Positions 12,230 to 24,700 of a stretch of DNA of 64,000 nucleotides are shown piece after piece. The position numbers and the translations under genes were made by a program. Source of the DNA: Asparagus officinalis (Eukaryota; Streptophyta; Magnoliopsida; Asparagales; Asparagaceae); contig NC_033803.1 of assembly GCF_001876935.1 (NCBI RefSeq), positions 57,217,221 through 57,281,220 of the forward strand, in the 5' to 3' direction. The stretch's first letter is position 1. The number at the start of each line of letters is the position of its first letter. Below the pieces are notes generated by a model. It saw only the letters and a program-made list of their open reading frames with translations, was not told the origin of the DNA and made no database searches.

Positions 12230-12388
12230 TTAATCAACTTCACCCCCTCCTCATATAATTGAATGTTTGAGCACTTAACCATCAACATGTGTGTACTTAG
12301 TGATTTGAGGAAGGAAAATCTCCATGCAAAATTTAATAAGTGTGAGTTTTTGTTAGATAGTATGTCTTTTGTGAGACATGTTATTTTA
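12230..12388 (+). pseudogene. Ty3/gypsy (Tekay-type) reverse transcriptase fragment
   Basis: Translation of 12276-12388 gives LHAKFNKCEFLLDSMSF followed by VRHVI. This is the RT stretch just after the catalytic YxDD region in chromovirus-type gypsy elements. It stops abruptly and the same pol resumes at about 14200 with the connection/RNase H part, so the intervening LTR-like block probably inserted here, with loss of about 50 codons. Confidence 0.65.
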
Positions 12389-14195
12389 ATAATCATATTT
12401 TTATTACATTTTTACACCCTCAGTATCTATTTTGTTTAAATAAAAATGTTACTAATAAACATGTTTTATCTTAATTTGTAGGTTAATGAAGAATTAATGA
12501 ATAAAAGCCTAAAAACTTAAATTTTCACATTTTTAACCTTTTTATTGAAGCCCGGTATCAAGCCAAGCAATCTACAGAAGCCGAAAAAACGAGGATCCAA
12601 TATGAAAAGAAATCAAGTCAAAATCATATTTAAGATGATTAGCCACAAAAAAGGGGCGATATCTCATAATCCGAAAGACGGAATTTAATATATAATATAT
12701 AAAAATTACCTACCTCAATGAGATGGAGCTAACTGTATTTTTAGAATTTTGGAATTCCAATTGGTTGGTCAACCGCTTAGCCAATCGATTGACTGACCAA
12801 TTGGTTCATAACAAATTTGTTTTATGATTAAGATTTAATCCTTGGAGCCCGAGTAAAATCTAATGTTTCTTATTGCTTGTTGTAGGCTATATATAAGGGT
12901 AGAGAGTGAGAGGTTTGAGTGTGAAAATTTTTATAATAACTCCATTTGAAAAGAATGGTTACTCTTAATTGAGAAGACCTTTCAAAATTGTAACTTTGTT
13001 GCAATTAATAAAAGATTTTTTTTATATCTTTATATTTTTCTTTTCTTCTCTTTATTTAATGATGAAGATGAAGATAAAGGTGAATGTTTGCTTTCAAAAG
13101 GCTAGAACCCTCTTGCAATAAATTTTTTCTCTTTTATCTTTTATTTTCTTGTAATATTTTCTTTTCTTGTTTTAGATATTCAAGGGGCTAGAACACTTTT
13201 ATTTTAGATTTATTTTGATGCCTTGTAGAGTTCATCTCTTTATTTTTTTAGTATAAATTTATTTTCTTGTATAGTTTAGATTTTATTTTCTTATATTATT
13301 TTCAAGAGGCTAGAACCCTCTTTGTAATTAGTTTTTGTTCATTCTTTTCATTTTATTCTCCAAGTGGCTAGAACCCTCTTTCTAATTAGGTTTGATTTTC
13401 GTTCTCTTCTTTTATTCTCCAAGAGGCTAGAAACCTCTTGGGAATTAGTTTTTATTTGCATTCTCTTTCTTTTATTCTTTCTAGTATAGATTTTATTTCT
13501 TTATGTTTATTTTCTAAGATGTTGAACTAATTCTTGTAGGCATTGTAGAATTGTATGAAACTAGTTTGATTTCTTTTATAATTTATGAATTATTCTCTTG
13601 TGCTTAAAATGATCATGCTTAGGATAATCAACTAGAGAACTAATTTGTAGAAAAAGAATTAGATAATTTATGCTTATATTTAGTGATTTGGTAGGTTATG
13701 CTTTTAAATTCTATAATTAATATCTAGTTGTTGTTCATTTCATGAATGTTAATTTTACTTGGATGATAATTTGATAAGTTATACTTTCCTTAAGTAGTTT
13801 GATAGTCTATACTTAATAAATCTAAAGTAAAATGTGATAAAAAGAGGATAGTTCATAATTTATAAGTGAAATTAGCTAGTGGATTTAATTCTAAATTCCT
13901 CATATCTCTAATTGAATCATCCATCTTTTACTTTCTTAAGTTTCCTCTTTATTCTTGATTTTTCTTTATTTATTTATTGATTTTATTTTCCTTTAGTTCT
14001 TCATCTTTCTCTCTCCCTTCTCACTCCTAATTATCTCTCCACAACCATTTCTATCACTCCTAATTATCATACACACAACTTAAGAATTAATTTTGATTAT
14101 CTCCTACAACACCTTCCTCATGGGATCGATATTTTTCTATACTATAACTTGATAGTTGTGTGCTTGCAACTTTAGGTATTATTTACCCCTTATCA
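12389..14195 (+). repeat. LTR-like block inserted in the Tekay remnant
   Basis: AT-rich, no coding potential. It ends in CTTTAGGTATTATTTACCCC followed by TTATCA, which resembles the end of gypsy (Athila-like) LTRs. A motif GGCTAGAACCCTCTT with variants recurs five or six times at 13100-13440. A TATA-like run lies near 12890. Whether it is a solo LTR is inference: no target duplication was found and the left border is uncertain. Confidence 0.45.
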
Positions 14196-14199
14196 GATT

Positions 14200-16260
14200 T
14201 CAAAGGATAAAGTTTCGATAGACTAATCAAAAGTTCATAGAAAGATTTTCTCATATCGCCTCACCTTTGACTCACTTGACTTAGAAGGACATCAAATTTG
14301 TATGGTCTAAAGAATGTGAAAAGAGTTTTCAAGAGTTAAAGCATCAACTAGTATTTGCGTCGATTCTTAACAATAAACATGCTTAAGAAGATTTTACTCA
14401 TTTTAGTGATGTCTCTCATAAAGGTTTAGGATGTGTGCTCATGCAAAATGGAAAAGTGGTATTTTATAGTTCTTGACAATTGAAATCTTATGAACCAAAT
14501 CACCTAACTCATGATTTGGAGCTGATAGAGGTAATTTTTTTCTTTGAAGATATGGAGACGCTATTTCTATAGAGTACATTGTGAGATCTATAGCAACTAC
14601 AAGAGTTTAAAGTACATCTCACTTAAAAAGAATTGAATATGAGAGAAAGATGGTTGAAGATACTTAAAGATTATGATGCTAGTATTAATATTCATTATCA
14701 CCCGAGAAAAGCAAATGGAGTTGCCGACAACCTTAGTTGGAAGGGTAATATAGCTCATCTCATCACTCAACAAAGGTGTATATTAAAAGATTTGGATCAT
14801 ATGAGAATTGTGATCCGATGTCAACAATTGTCGAGTAAACTAGCTAATATACAGGTACAACCTACATTGATTAATGAGATTAAGATTGTTCAAAAAGATG
14901 ACTTCGAATAAAATACATTCAGAAGGAAGTTGAAGTTGGCAAACGACCAGGCTTTGTGGTATATGGTGATGGATCTATGAAGTTTTAAAATTGACTTTCG
15001 AAGAAGATTTGGAGGAAGCTCATCATTTTGGATATACAATGCATCCTAGTAGAATAAAAATGTACTAAGACTTAAAAAATATATATTGGTAGAACTCTAT
15101 AAAGAGAGATAATATCAAATATGTCTCAGAGTGTGAAATATGTTAGCGAGTAGAAGCAGAGCATCAGAGAATAGTGGGACTAACTCAGAACCTTGATATA
15201 CCAATATAGAAGTGAGAGAAAATTATTATGGGTTTTGTCACAGAGTTACCAAGGTCTATAAGAGGTAACAATGCTATATAGGCCGAATGAACCATCTGAC
15301 TAAGTCGGCTCACTTCTTGCTAGTCAATATGAAGTTTTCTTTCGAGAAGCTAGTGAAGTTATATATTTTTGACATAGTTAGACTTCACGGTGTGCCAATA
15401 GAGATAGTATCCTATAGAGATTCGAGATTCATATTAGAGTATTGAAAAAGTGTGCATAAAGCTCTTCATAGTAAACTATAATTTAGCTCAATATATCATC
15501 CACAAATAGATTATCGATCAAAGAGAACAATCCAAACTCTCGAGGATTTATTAAGATGTTGTACTCTTGTTTTGAAAGGATCATAGAAGGAGCATTTACC
15601 ATTAGTAGAGTTTGCATATAGTAATAGCTAATGATCAAGCATTAAGACGGCACTATATGAAGCACTATACGGAACGAAGTGTCATTCACTTATTCAATAG
15701 GATGATGTCGGAGAAAGAAAACTACTTAGACCCAACTTAGTGCAATAGACTATAGACATGATCTACTTGATAAGGGAGCATATTCATTGTGCACAGAGTA
15801 GATAAAAAGAGTTTTGCTAATCATTGAAAGAGAGACCTACAGTTTCAAGAAGTGATTGGAATTAGAGAGAAGCCAAGTCTAAGATTTGTGGGTCCATTCG
15901 AGATTCTTCAGCGAGTTGATGAAGTGACATACAGACTTGCTTTACAACCCTCTTTGCTAGAGTGCATAATGTGTTTCATGTATCTATATTAAAGAATTTC
16001 ATTCAAAATCCAGATCAAGTTATAGAACTAGAACCAATTAAGTTAAAGAAAGGCTTAACTTACAAGAAGCAACCAAATATATTGTGGATAAAAATCAACA
16101 AGAACTAGGTGACATATTGTTCGATGTGTAAAGGTCAGTGGAGGAATCACTCTAAAAGAGAAGCAACTTGGAAGCTTGAAGAGAAGATGCATCAGATCAT
16201 TGTTCTAAAAACCAAGGTACATAAAAGTTTCGAGGATGAAACTTTATTTAAGATAGGAAG
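14200..16260 (+). pseudogene. Ty3/gypsy chromovirus (Tekay/Del-type) pol remnant: RT end, RNase H, integrase, C-terminal region
   Basis: Read through stops and shifts: ASPLTHLT and KFVWSKECEKSFQELK (RT connection, 14260-14345); FSDVSHKGLGCVLMQNGKVV (RNase H, about 14400-14460); an open 92-residue piece at 14633-14911 with YHPRKANGVADNLSWK; integrase core with LTKSAHFLLVN and YHPQIDYRS (15300-15510); VHNVFHVSILKNF (15965); and REATWKLEEKMHQ (near 16160), the usual place of the chromodomain. Heavily decayed, one to several stops per 100 codons. It is the continuation of the RT fragment at 12230-12388. Confidence 0.8.
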
Positions 16261-16269
16261 GACGTAGAG

Positions 16270-18610
16270 TAACGTTTGTTTCTTAGTTATTAACAAGATC
16301 TAAGGGAAAATCCAGTAGTTTGTAACTGAGCTTGTCTTCATTCGTTTCAATGGGGTTATTGGGGGTTTTACTTGCAATTAATTTCTAAACAATTATGAAC
16401 TCAAAGGACATTGGAACCCTATAACTTTACACCAAACCCCACAATTTTTTATCACACAAAGGAAAAGAACAGAGTTTCTAGGAGGAAATGATCAAATGAA
16501 GAAGGATTCAAGAAGGTCAGCTTTTCTTTACCTTACTTATGATTAATTAAGGAACAGAAAAAAAAAAACTTTTTCTGATCACTAGAGATCTCTGACGATG
16601 TCCGATGACATCTAGTCAATCCTTGATCAAGGGTCCCGCTAGAGGTGGCCAATCTCACCATCCAACCCATCTCAAGTGTAAAAGGTTCCAGCTCCCAGGA
16701 ATGTGAAAGTTTGTTTTAAGTCCAGACCCTCTTAAAGAGAGTATAGGAATGGTTCTCTCTATTAGTATTAGAAAATTTATACATATTGTATACTTACAGA
16801 TTTTGTTGAGGACTAAGATTTTAGAGTACGATTCTCTAAAAATGTTGAAGGTTTTCAATGGTGAGTAGATTTCTTTTCATTGGTTATTTTAAACTATTAT
16901 ATTTGTCTTAATTAATAATCTTATTTTTGTATAGAGAAATTGTTGGATTAGACATGTTAATTCTATTCACTTATAGTAATTGTTAAAAGAAATTGAATCG
17001 TGATAGCTATTTATCTTTTACAAGATAAATATTGTTTAGTATATAAAATTATGAAAAATATGTCATCAAATATATTTTAATTTACTGTTCAAATGCATTT
17101 ATTGAAGAGTTTGTATTTGAAAAAAAAATATTTATCGGTTTTAGATTCATGAATATCCTATTTTCAAGAAATTGACATGAGAAAATTTTACAAAAATGTA
17201 TCAGCATTTATATTGTTTTTTAGTACAAGTGGAAATTGCAAGTGATAATTTAAGCAAAAGGATGTGTTTTTAAATGTTAAAAATCCTACGAAGTCCACTA
17301 TGAAGTGAAGTGATTTGTTTAAGCTTACCATATGATATCAAAGGTATCGACAGTGATAAAGTGGTCTTTTTGAAGAAAAAAAAAGTAGCCTTTGGGTAAC
17401 CTATGATAATGCTAGGCACATTCTGCCTTCAGGTTAACATATAGTGATCAGTATGCATTCTTATGCTACTGGGCTATAATTTTCATATCCTCATTATGAC
17501 AACTAAAGAAGTTCTACAAGCGTAAATCTAGATCGACATTTACTGTTAGTACTCAATTTGTATTGTTTTCCCCCTAATAAGAAAATTTTCTTGTGGAGAG
17601 GAACAGAGACTCGTGCAGTAAAACCCTTAGAAAGAACTCCCCAAAAAAGCTTGGACCTAAAGAACAATTCTTTTACACCCCTCACCATAACTTTGCACCT
17701 CATCAAAAAAAATTCTTCCTTCTTTACCCTTTTTTATCCTCATCTCCTTTTTCTTCTCAACTCATTCTTCTCCTTTTTGTCTTCTAAGCTCCCCTCAGTT
17801 TCCATTTTTTGTATGAGAATAGAATTATGAGTGGATATATAAGGTAGGTTTTTATTTTGTTATATAATAATCTTTTATTGATCTCCTTTTGTATTTTCTT
17901 ATTCAATTTATTTTCAAAAGTTCTATTTTCATATTGGCATGGTAACTAGTAGCTATGACAATCCTTTTTTTGTTTTTATTTTTTTTATTTTCTTGCAAAT
18001 TTCCTTAGATCCTATATGAGTAAACAGTGACATTTAGCTCATAAATGTTAAAATATTTTTTTGTGAGCGTCAATTAAATGTCACCTTTATATGTTATTTA
18101 TATGGTTTACCTATTAACTTACATTTGTTTTTCATTTGTGATTTTAATCTATTAAATTAAATGACATATTTGACTGATGTTTGTAACATCAAGATATTAT
18201 ATGTTATATATGTTTGTTATTTTTCACATTTAGTTAATAAATGTCATATTTATTTCTTATTGTGTCAATCTTAATATCTAAATGTAGCATTTAACAAATA
18301 AATCACAAATATGCTTGGTAAGAGATAAAAATGACAAATAATTAATTTTATACGTGAATTAGAAGTTAGATGAAAACGATCTAGAGTACGAAAATTGGAC
18401 AGTAATGTAAAGCTTTTTTATATCAGGTTGTATATACTCTCACACCCATGTTTGAAACAAAATACCAAAACATTTATTTATTATGGTTGTAATATAATCA
18501 CCATGCCCAAGTTGGATTCCATATCTGACAGATATATCAAAAGTAACAACTTCAATGCACAATAACAGTAACAGTTTGAGTAGACACGTATTAACAATAA
18601 CACTTGAAAA
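16270..18610. other. AT-rich intergenic DNA
   Basis: The first few hundred bases may be the decayed 3' LTR of the Tekay element. Further on I see only AT-rich sequence with homopolymer runs. The open frames here are short and show no family resemblance. Confidence 0.5.
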
Positions 18611-18616
18611 ATGCTA

Positions 18617-18778
18617 AAAGGACCCAAAAATAGGACAGGTAGTGGGACAGGTGAGGTGTCAACCCCAACTTGCATAATGAGCTAGTCATGACCAACTCAC
18701 TATGCAAGGTGAGATGTCAAGGTTGACACCTCACACCTTGACACCTCACCTGTCCCCCTACATGTCCCATCTTTTCCC
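18617..18778. mobile_element. Small foldback (MITE-like) element
   Basis: The left arm contains GGGACAGGTGAGGTGTCAA and the right arm its complement TTGACACCTCACCTGTCCC, with a second internal GAGATGTCAAGGTTGACACC palindrome. The outer parts (AAAAGGACCC / CATCTTTTCC) pair more weakly. No clear target duplication was found, so the borders are approximate and the superfamily is open. Confidence 0.6.
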
Positions 18779-18989
18779 TGTAACAACACTCATAGCACTT
18801 TTAAGTACAAAATAACATATAACATCTATAAGTAAAAACTTTTGGGGTCGTCCTCATCTACCTTTCTTTGGTTCTTCATTTCACAGCCTCCCCATATAAA
18901 TCGAGTAAGTAGTTTTGCCCTTAAAATTTTGACATTTTTTTAACAAGCTTCGAGATCCATTATCTTCTATTCATAAATAAATAATAACT

Positions 18990-19395
18990 ATCACAGCTAC
19001 ATATTTATCACATTTAATTATTAAACATCACAGATAATGATGATAGATTATAATGATGACAGATTATAGATATACAACAAGATATCACAAATAACGAATA
19101 ATTGTCTCATAAAATATAGATTCATCACATTTAACTATTGAATATCATACATAATGTCGATAGATCACAGATTAACAATGATATATCACAAATAACAAAT
19201 AACTATCTCACAAAATACAGATTCATCACATTTAACTATTAAACATCACAAATAATGTCGATAGATCATAGATTAACAACGATATATCACAAATAATGAA
19301 TAACTGTCTCACAAACTAATGTCGATAGATCACAGATTAACAATGATATATCACAAATAATGAAACCATCTCACAAAATAAAGATCTATAATATT
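18990..19395. repeat. AT-rich tandem satellite, about four units of 100-116 bp
   Basis: Each unit has TTCATCACATTTAACTATT, then an AATGTCGATAGATCACAG-like part and ATATCACAAATAA. Unit starts are near 19007, 19123 and 19224, with a degraded copy near 19380. The last copy runs into the left arm of the inverted repeat at 19373-19701. Confidence 0.75.
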
Positions 19396-19701
19396 TAATT
19401 ATTAAATATCACAGATAATGTTGGTATATCACATATAATGGACAAATATCGCAAGAAATGCCCCATGATATTAAAAAAGAACCACTTGGATACACTTGAC
19501 ACCCGTGTAGTTCTATTGCTGGGGATAGACCCCTGCGTGAAAATCTATTGTCGCGGATAGAACTACAAAGGTTTTGAGTGTATCCAAGTTGTTCTTTCTG
19601 AATATCATGGGGGCATTTCTTGCTATATCTTTCCATTATCCATGATATACCAAGATTATCTATGATATTTAATAATTAAATATTATATATTTTTATTTTG
19701 T
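19373..19701. repeat. Long imperfect inverted repeat (hairpin) of about 330 bp
   Basis: The left arm 19373-19530 pairs with the right arm 19545-19701 almost throughout. Matching blocks include AATATTTAATTATTAAATAT, GCAAGAAATGCCCC/GGGGCATTTCTTGC, CTTGGATACAC/GTGTATCCAAG and TAGTTCTAT/ATAGAACTA, leaving a loop of a few tens of bases. A transcript would fold into a long stem as in foldback transposons or young miRNA-type loci. No coding potential. Confidence 0.8.
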
Positions 19702-19930
19702 AAATGAAATATTTGTCCAAAGTTGAGCTTCACAAAAGGTTTGAAACACCAGAAGGGGAAAGGGGTAGTTTGGTGATTGCAGATGTTCAGTTAGGAGTTA
19801 ACCAAATCATGATTAGATTTTTTTTAATTGAAATACAAACAAAGGTATCATTTTGCAAGATCCTATAGGATTTCAGGGACTAAAAATATGCAATATTTAA
19901 AATTTGAGAGACTGACATGCAATTATCTTA

Positions 19931-20821
19931 GGGTGTGTTTGATAATCAACGTGTTTTTTTGTTGTGTTTTTGTAAAAAACATCATGCCATGGTGTTTCTT
20001 TTTCAAATGTATTTTAAAAACACCATTTTGGTCAAACTAGTTTGACCATTTATATAGCGGCAGTGGGCGGGTGGCGGCAGTCGGGTGACGGGTGGCCGGC
20101 CGATCGGGCCGACGCCGCGACGGACTGAATGACGATCTGTCGCTATCGGCGGCGTAGGGCACGGCGAGTGGCCGACGGCACCGCCGACGGACGGGCGTAG
20201 CGGGACCGACGGTGGGCCGGCGGGCGGCGGCGACGGCGGCGGGTTGGCCGGTGGTCTGCCGACTCGGGCAGACGACGGCGGGGTCTGGTGGTGCGGTGGT
20301 AGGTGGTAGTGGCGGCGCCGCCGGTGGGGGTGCGGCCGGTGTCCGGCGACGGCTCTGCGACAGGCGGGCCGACGTGTGACCGACGGGTGGCGACGTAGGC
20401 CGGCGGGACGATGGCACCCGAGGCTGACCGGGCAGTGGCGATGGCGGCCAACAGGACGGCGGCGGCGGGACGGGAGCGGCAACGGTGGCGTTGGTGGGAC
20501 GGGTGGCGACTGGCGCGGCGTTGCGGCGCAGCCAAGGCGGGCGCAGCCGGACGACGGGCGGCCGGGGTTCGCGGGGATGGCGGCGACGCGGTGGTGGCCG
20601 GACGCAACGGCAGCGGCCTGCAGCGACGGGCGAGCAGGCCTGCGGCGGCTTAGATGAAAAAACGGAATCTTAAAATACATTTTTGGTGTTTTGAGAAAAA
20701 TGATAATTTTTGGATTTTGTAAAGGAACAAGTCAAAAAAACGTCGTGGTTGCCAAACGCTTTTCTTTGTTTTTGCTAAAAAAAAAGAAACGACAAAAACG
20801 CCACGGTTGTCAAACGCTCCC
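19931..20821. mobile_element. TIR element (Harbinger/Tourist-like ends) with a very GC-rich core
   Basis: The left end GGGTGTGTTTGATAATCAACG pairs with the complement of the right end, GGGAGCGTTTGACAACCGTGG. GGGTGTGTTTG ends flanked by TTA/TAA fit PIF/Harbinger elements; here the flanks are TTA on the left and TAA on the right, so the duplication is not exact. The outer 110 bp on each side is AT-rich, but the core 20050-20650 is strongly GC-rich and far from its surroundings. The frames in the core are Pro/Arg-rich in all readings and match no family I know. Capture of foreign GC-rich DNA is inference. Confidence 0.6.
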
Positions 20822-21654
20822 TAAAGATTTAGGGGACTAATATCTAAAAAGAACCTTTTAAATAAGGAGGTTACTAGACCCTATATTGAAATTGCTATGA
20901 AGTCCCTCATATTCTTGTAAGTGGTTTCGAAAATAGTCCCTTAAAATCACTGATATTTCTATTAGTCCCCAACTCTTGTAAGTTCTAAGTTGTTTCAAAA
21001 TGCAAGATATAAGACTTGGAGGACCTGATAGCAATTTCGATAAGTTACTCATTTCAAAATTTTAAAGATTTGGGTTTATGTCAATGACAGATTGTCATAG
21101 TACAAACTGCAAACGTTGTCAAATCTATATTAGACCCAAAATATTCATATTGCTAACTTAGACCCCAAAATCTTCATATTTATTTGAAACGAAGTGTTAT
21201 TAAATAAAAACATGAGAATTTGATTAGTGATATGGAAATCTAAGTATCTCTGGTCTCTAATCTGCTTCCAAGAAACACAGATAATGAAAATTAAACCAAA
21301 AAAATAAAAAAAGAACTCAGTCATCAAAGTGAAATGGGATTCAAACTTTCCAGTATCCAAGTGTTAAAAGATGCTCGGGTATCAAAGTGAAAAAGAGTAA
21401 AGTTTGGGGGATCAAAGTAAAATTAAGTCCATCCAAAACATGACCTGCGTCAGGAAAGTAGAGCAAGGTACAAGGGGCTCAATAGCAACAGAAGATTGAA
21501 AACCACTACAATTATTGAATAAATGATTCTTTCCGAGAATTACAATGTCAATAAGAAGCTAATCAATTTAAAGCTTTCAATAATAGACAATTTTTTGCTC
21601 GAAGAGAGGTAAATAATCGATAGATGCAGGTCGAGGATATGGAGAAAATAAGAC
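20822..21654. other. 3' flank of the PEP mutase-like gene
   Basis: AT-rich, with phrases such as GGGACTAATATC and AGTCCCTCATATTC repeated in both orientations. The same phrases occur in the gene's introns near 22000-22440 and at 51350-51420, so they are a dispersed non-coding repeat. No gene is seen. Confidence 0.5.
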
Positions 21655-21788
21655 TCACTCGACAAACACCTGAATCCTATCTCCCATTGTGCCATTGAAA
21701 TCTAGAAGCACTTTCCCTTTTTCAGCACCATCAACCACTTCAGCAGATGCCTCCTCTAACTTCTCAATTATATTTACACCCCCTAAAC
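21655..21788 (-). CDS. PEP mutase-like gene, exon 8 and stop
   Basis: Reads LGGVNIIEKLEEASAEVV, GKVLLDFNGTMGDRIQVF and VE, then TGA at 21657-21655. Acceptor TCAACAG|GT. The C-terminal part lies outside the usual isocitrate-lyase-like barrel and is of unknown function. Confidence 0.88.
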
Positions 21789-24700
21789 CTGTTGAAGAGA
21801 AGACAAAAATGTAGGCATAGTTGAGCTCAAGTAACAATTTTACATAATACATTTTTCAGTTGTTATTAAAATGTATACCTGGAATTACATTCGCCATTCC
21901 TTCCAAGAACCCAGCCTGAAACAGTACATTTAAACCGTAAGGATGAAAGAGGGGCAGTTTAGCAAGATGATAACATGCTGGGATTTATGATATTAGTCCC
22001 TTATATCTTTTATATTTTGAGATAGTCCGTCAATTCATTGAAATCGATATTAGGGCCTTTAATTCTTAAATTATTTTGAAATTAACCGTACATTTAAACC
22101 GTAAGGATGAAAGAGGGGCAGTTTAGCAAGATGATAACATGCTGGGATTTATGATATTAGTCCCTTATATCTTTTATATTTTGAGATAGTCCGTCAATTC
22201 ATTGAAATCGATATTAGGGCCTTTAATTCTTAAATTATTTTGAAATTAACCATAAAGTAAAAAACTCCAAAAAAAGTCAAAGAGTTGAAGCGGCAATGAT
22301 AGGGATTAATTTGAAACAATTTATGAGAATTGGGGGCCCTAATAGCATCTTCAATGATTTGAGGAAAAATAACTTAAGAATTAGGCGACCTAATGGCAAT
22401 TTCAATGATTTGAGGGACTAACATCAAAATATGAAAGATTGAAGGGTACTATAGAAAGAAGCATAAAATGCTTGCATTTTAAATGCAGGAAAATGCATAT
22501 GCATATATGATATGTTTACCCCCTGAATCCTAAACCCACACCATAGTTTGAGGTGGATAACAAACAGCAACTCCATAGTCTGAATCCTAAACCCACACCA
22601 CAGTGTGAGGCGGATGACAACAGCGACACATGCACCAACAAGTGTGAAGCCTGCTATGCACTTCTATACCAGAAAACAATACTTCAAGGAAAATAACTCC
22701 ATTGATATTCTGAATTTCCAGAGCAATAAAAACTAAGATTGTAGCTAGACAAGCCACAATGTGGACTCTTTTTCATACCAAAAGCGGATCACAACTAAAG
22801 TTCACATTTGGACTAAGAGCAAAAGACTTGATGCCAGATTCCTAGGAAGAAAAGCTTTGGCTAGAAGGGCTCATATTCAAGCCAAGGAGGTTAGCTGGAA
22901 GTAGAAAGTCTGATGCAATTGATTGCACGATAGTATAATGCTAGATTACCAGTAAAGAAAACTAGTGCACATAGACTCCTGAGTTAATGTCGAGAAGGTC
23001 AGCTAGAAAGTAAATTAACGTAATTACATAATGCCAACATTAGGAGGTTTCAGTCAGCAATTGAATTGTCTCTGACACTCCTCTTATGGTCGCACCCATG
23101 TCTTAAAAACAACAATAACAACCACCACCACCACCACAAGAGTGCCTTTATCCAAAAAAATTCTTAGTTGCTTCCAGCCAAGTTCTTTTAGGTCTACATC
23201 AGTACATCTAGATCTCGTTGCCCCATTAACTATAATCTTATCACTTTTTCTAACTAGCGCATTAAGAGGTCTTTGTTGTACATGACCATAACATCTTGGT
23301 CAATTCTCCCTCATTTTCACCTCAATAGGAGCAATCTCTAATTTGTTACGGATGCACTCATTTCATATCTTTTAGTGTATACCCTCAAGACTATCATAAC
23401 ATTCTCATTGGTATGGTAGCACCTTGTCTTAAAAAGGATAATAAAAATCTACTGAACTATTAAATTTCTATAAAGTTGTTTAAATGGTTTCTCCTGAGAT
23501 ATGAGAGACTATTATTAAATCAATTCACATGTATAACATTTGAAAGGGTTTCTCGCATGTACCAAAAAATTTGTGTTAGCTAGGTGACTAATATGGTTCT
23601 GAACTTCTGATAAAATAAGAAATGTACTAGTCTGTGCTTTTATTTTCCATCATGAAGGGATAAAAAACTTACAGGAACTCTGACATCAAGCTTCTCTAAT
23701 CCATCTTTTCCAGTGATTTTTAGTCTCAACGTCCGAGACCATATCCCAGATGTACGACTTCTTGAATCATTTGAGCTGAAATTTTCATATCCATAAGGAG
23801 TTAGAACTTCAACAATAGGGTCACGTTTATGTTCAGCGTCATTGTTTCTTTCTATCCTTGGGTTATAAGTGCTGCTGTCAGCCAAAGAGTAACCTGTATC
23901 TAAAAAATATGAGGGGTTAGTAACGTGAAAAAAAATCTCCACAGAAAAGCAGAAAATCTGATGCTCACCTTTCCTGGGAGATGGTTGAACAGCATTTATA
24001 CTATATCGCTTTTCTTCTTCATAGTAGTCGTTCAAAAATAATAATAATAATAATAAATAATAATAATAAATAAATAAAATAAAGTAAAAAACTCCAAAAA
24101 AAGTCAAAGAGTTGAAGCGGCAATGATAGGGATTAATTTGAAACAATTTATGAGAATTGGGGGCCCTAATAGCATCTTCAATGATTTGAGGAAAAACACA
24201 CCCAAAATAATAATAATAATAATAAATAATAATAATAAATAAATAAAATAAAGTAAAAAACTCCAAAAAAAGTCAAAGAGTTGAAGCGGCAATGATAGGG
24301 ATTAATTTGAAACAATTTATGAGAATTGGGGGCCCTAATAGCATCTTCAATGATTTGAGGAAAAATAACTTAAGAATTAGGCGACCTAATGGCAATTTCA
24401 ATGATTTGAGGGACTAACATCAAAATATGAAAGATTGAAGGGTACTATAGAAAGAAGCATAAAATGCTTGCATTTTAAATGCAGGAAAATGCATATGCAT
24501 ATATGATATGTTTACCCCCTGAATCCTAAACCCACACCATAGTTTGAGGTGGATAACAAACAGCAACTCCATAGTCTGAATCCTAAACCCACACCACAGT
24601 GTGAGGCGGATGACAACAGCGACACATGCACCAACAAGTGTGAAGCCTGCTATGCACTTCTATACCAGAAAACAATACTTCAAGGAAAATAACTCCATTG

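Noticed and set aside
20003..20680. 225-residue minus-strand frame rich in Pro, Arg and His
   Set aside because: It exists because the DNA is GC-rich; other frames on both strands are also open, composition is low-complexity, and it runs into the element's AT-rich ends.
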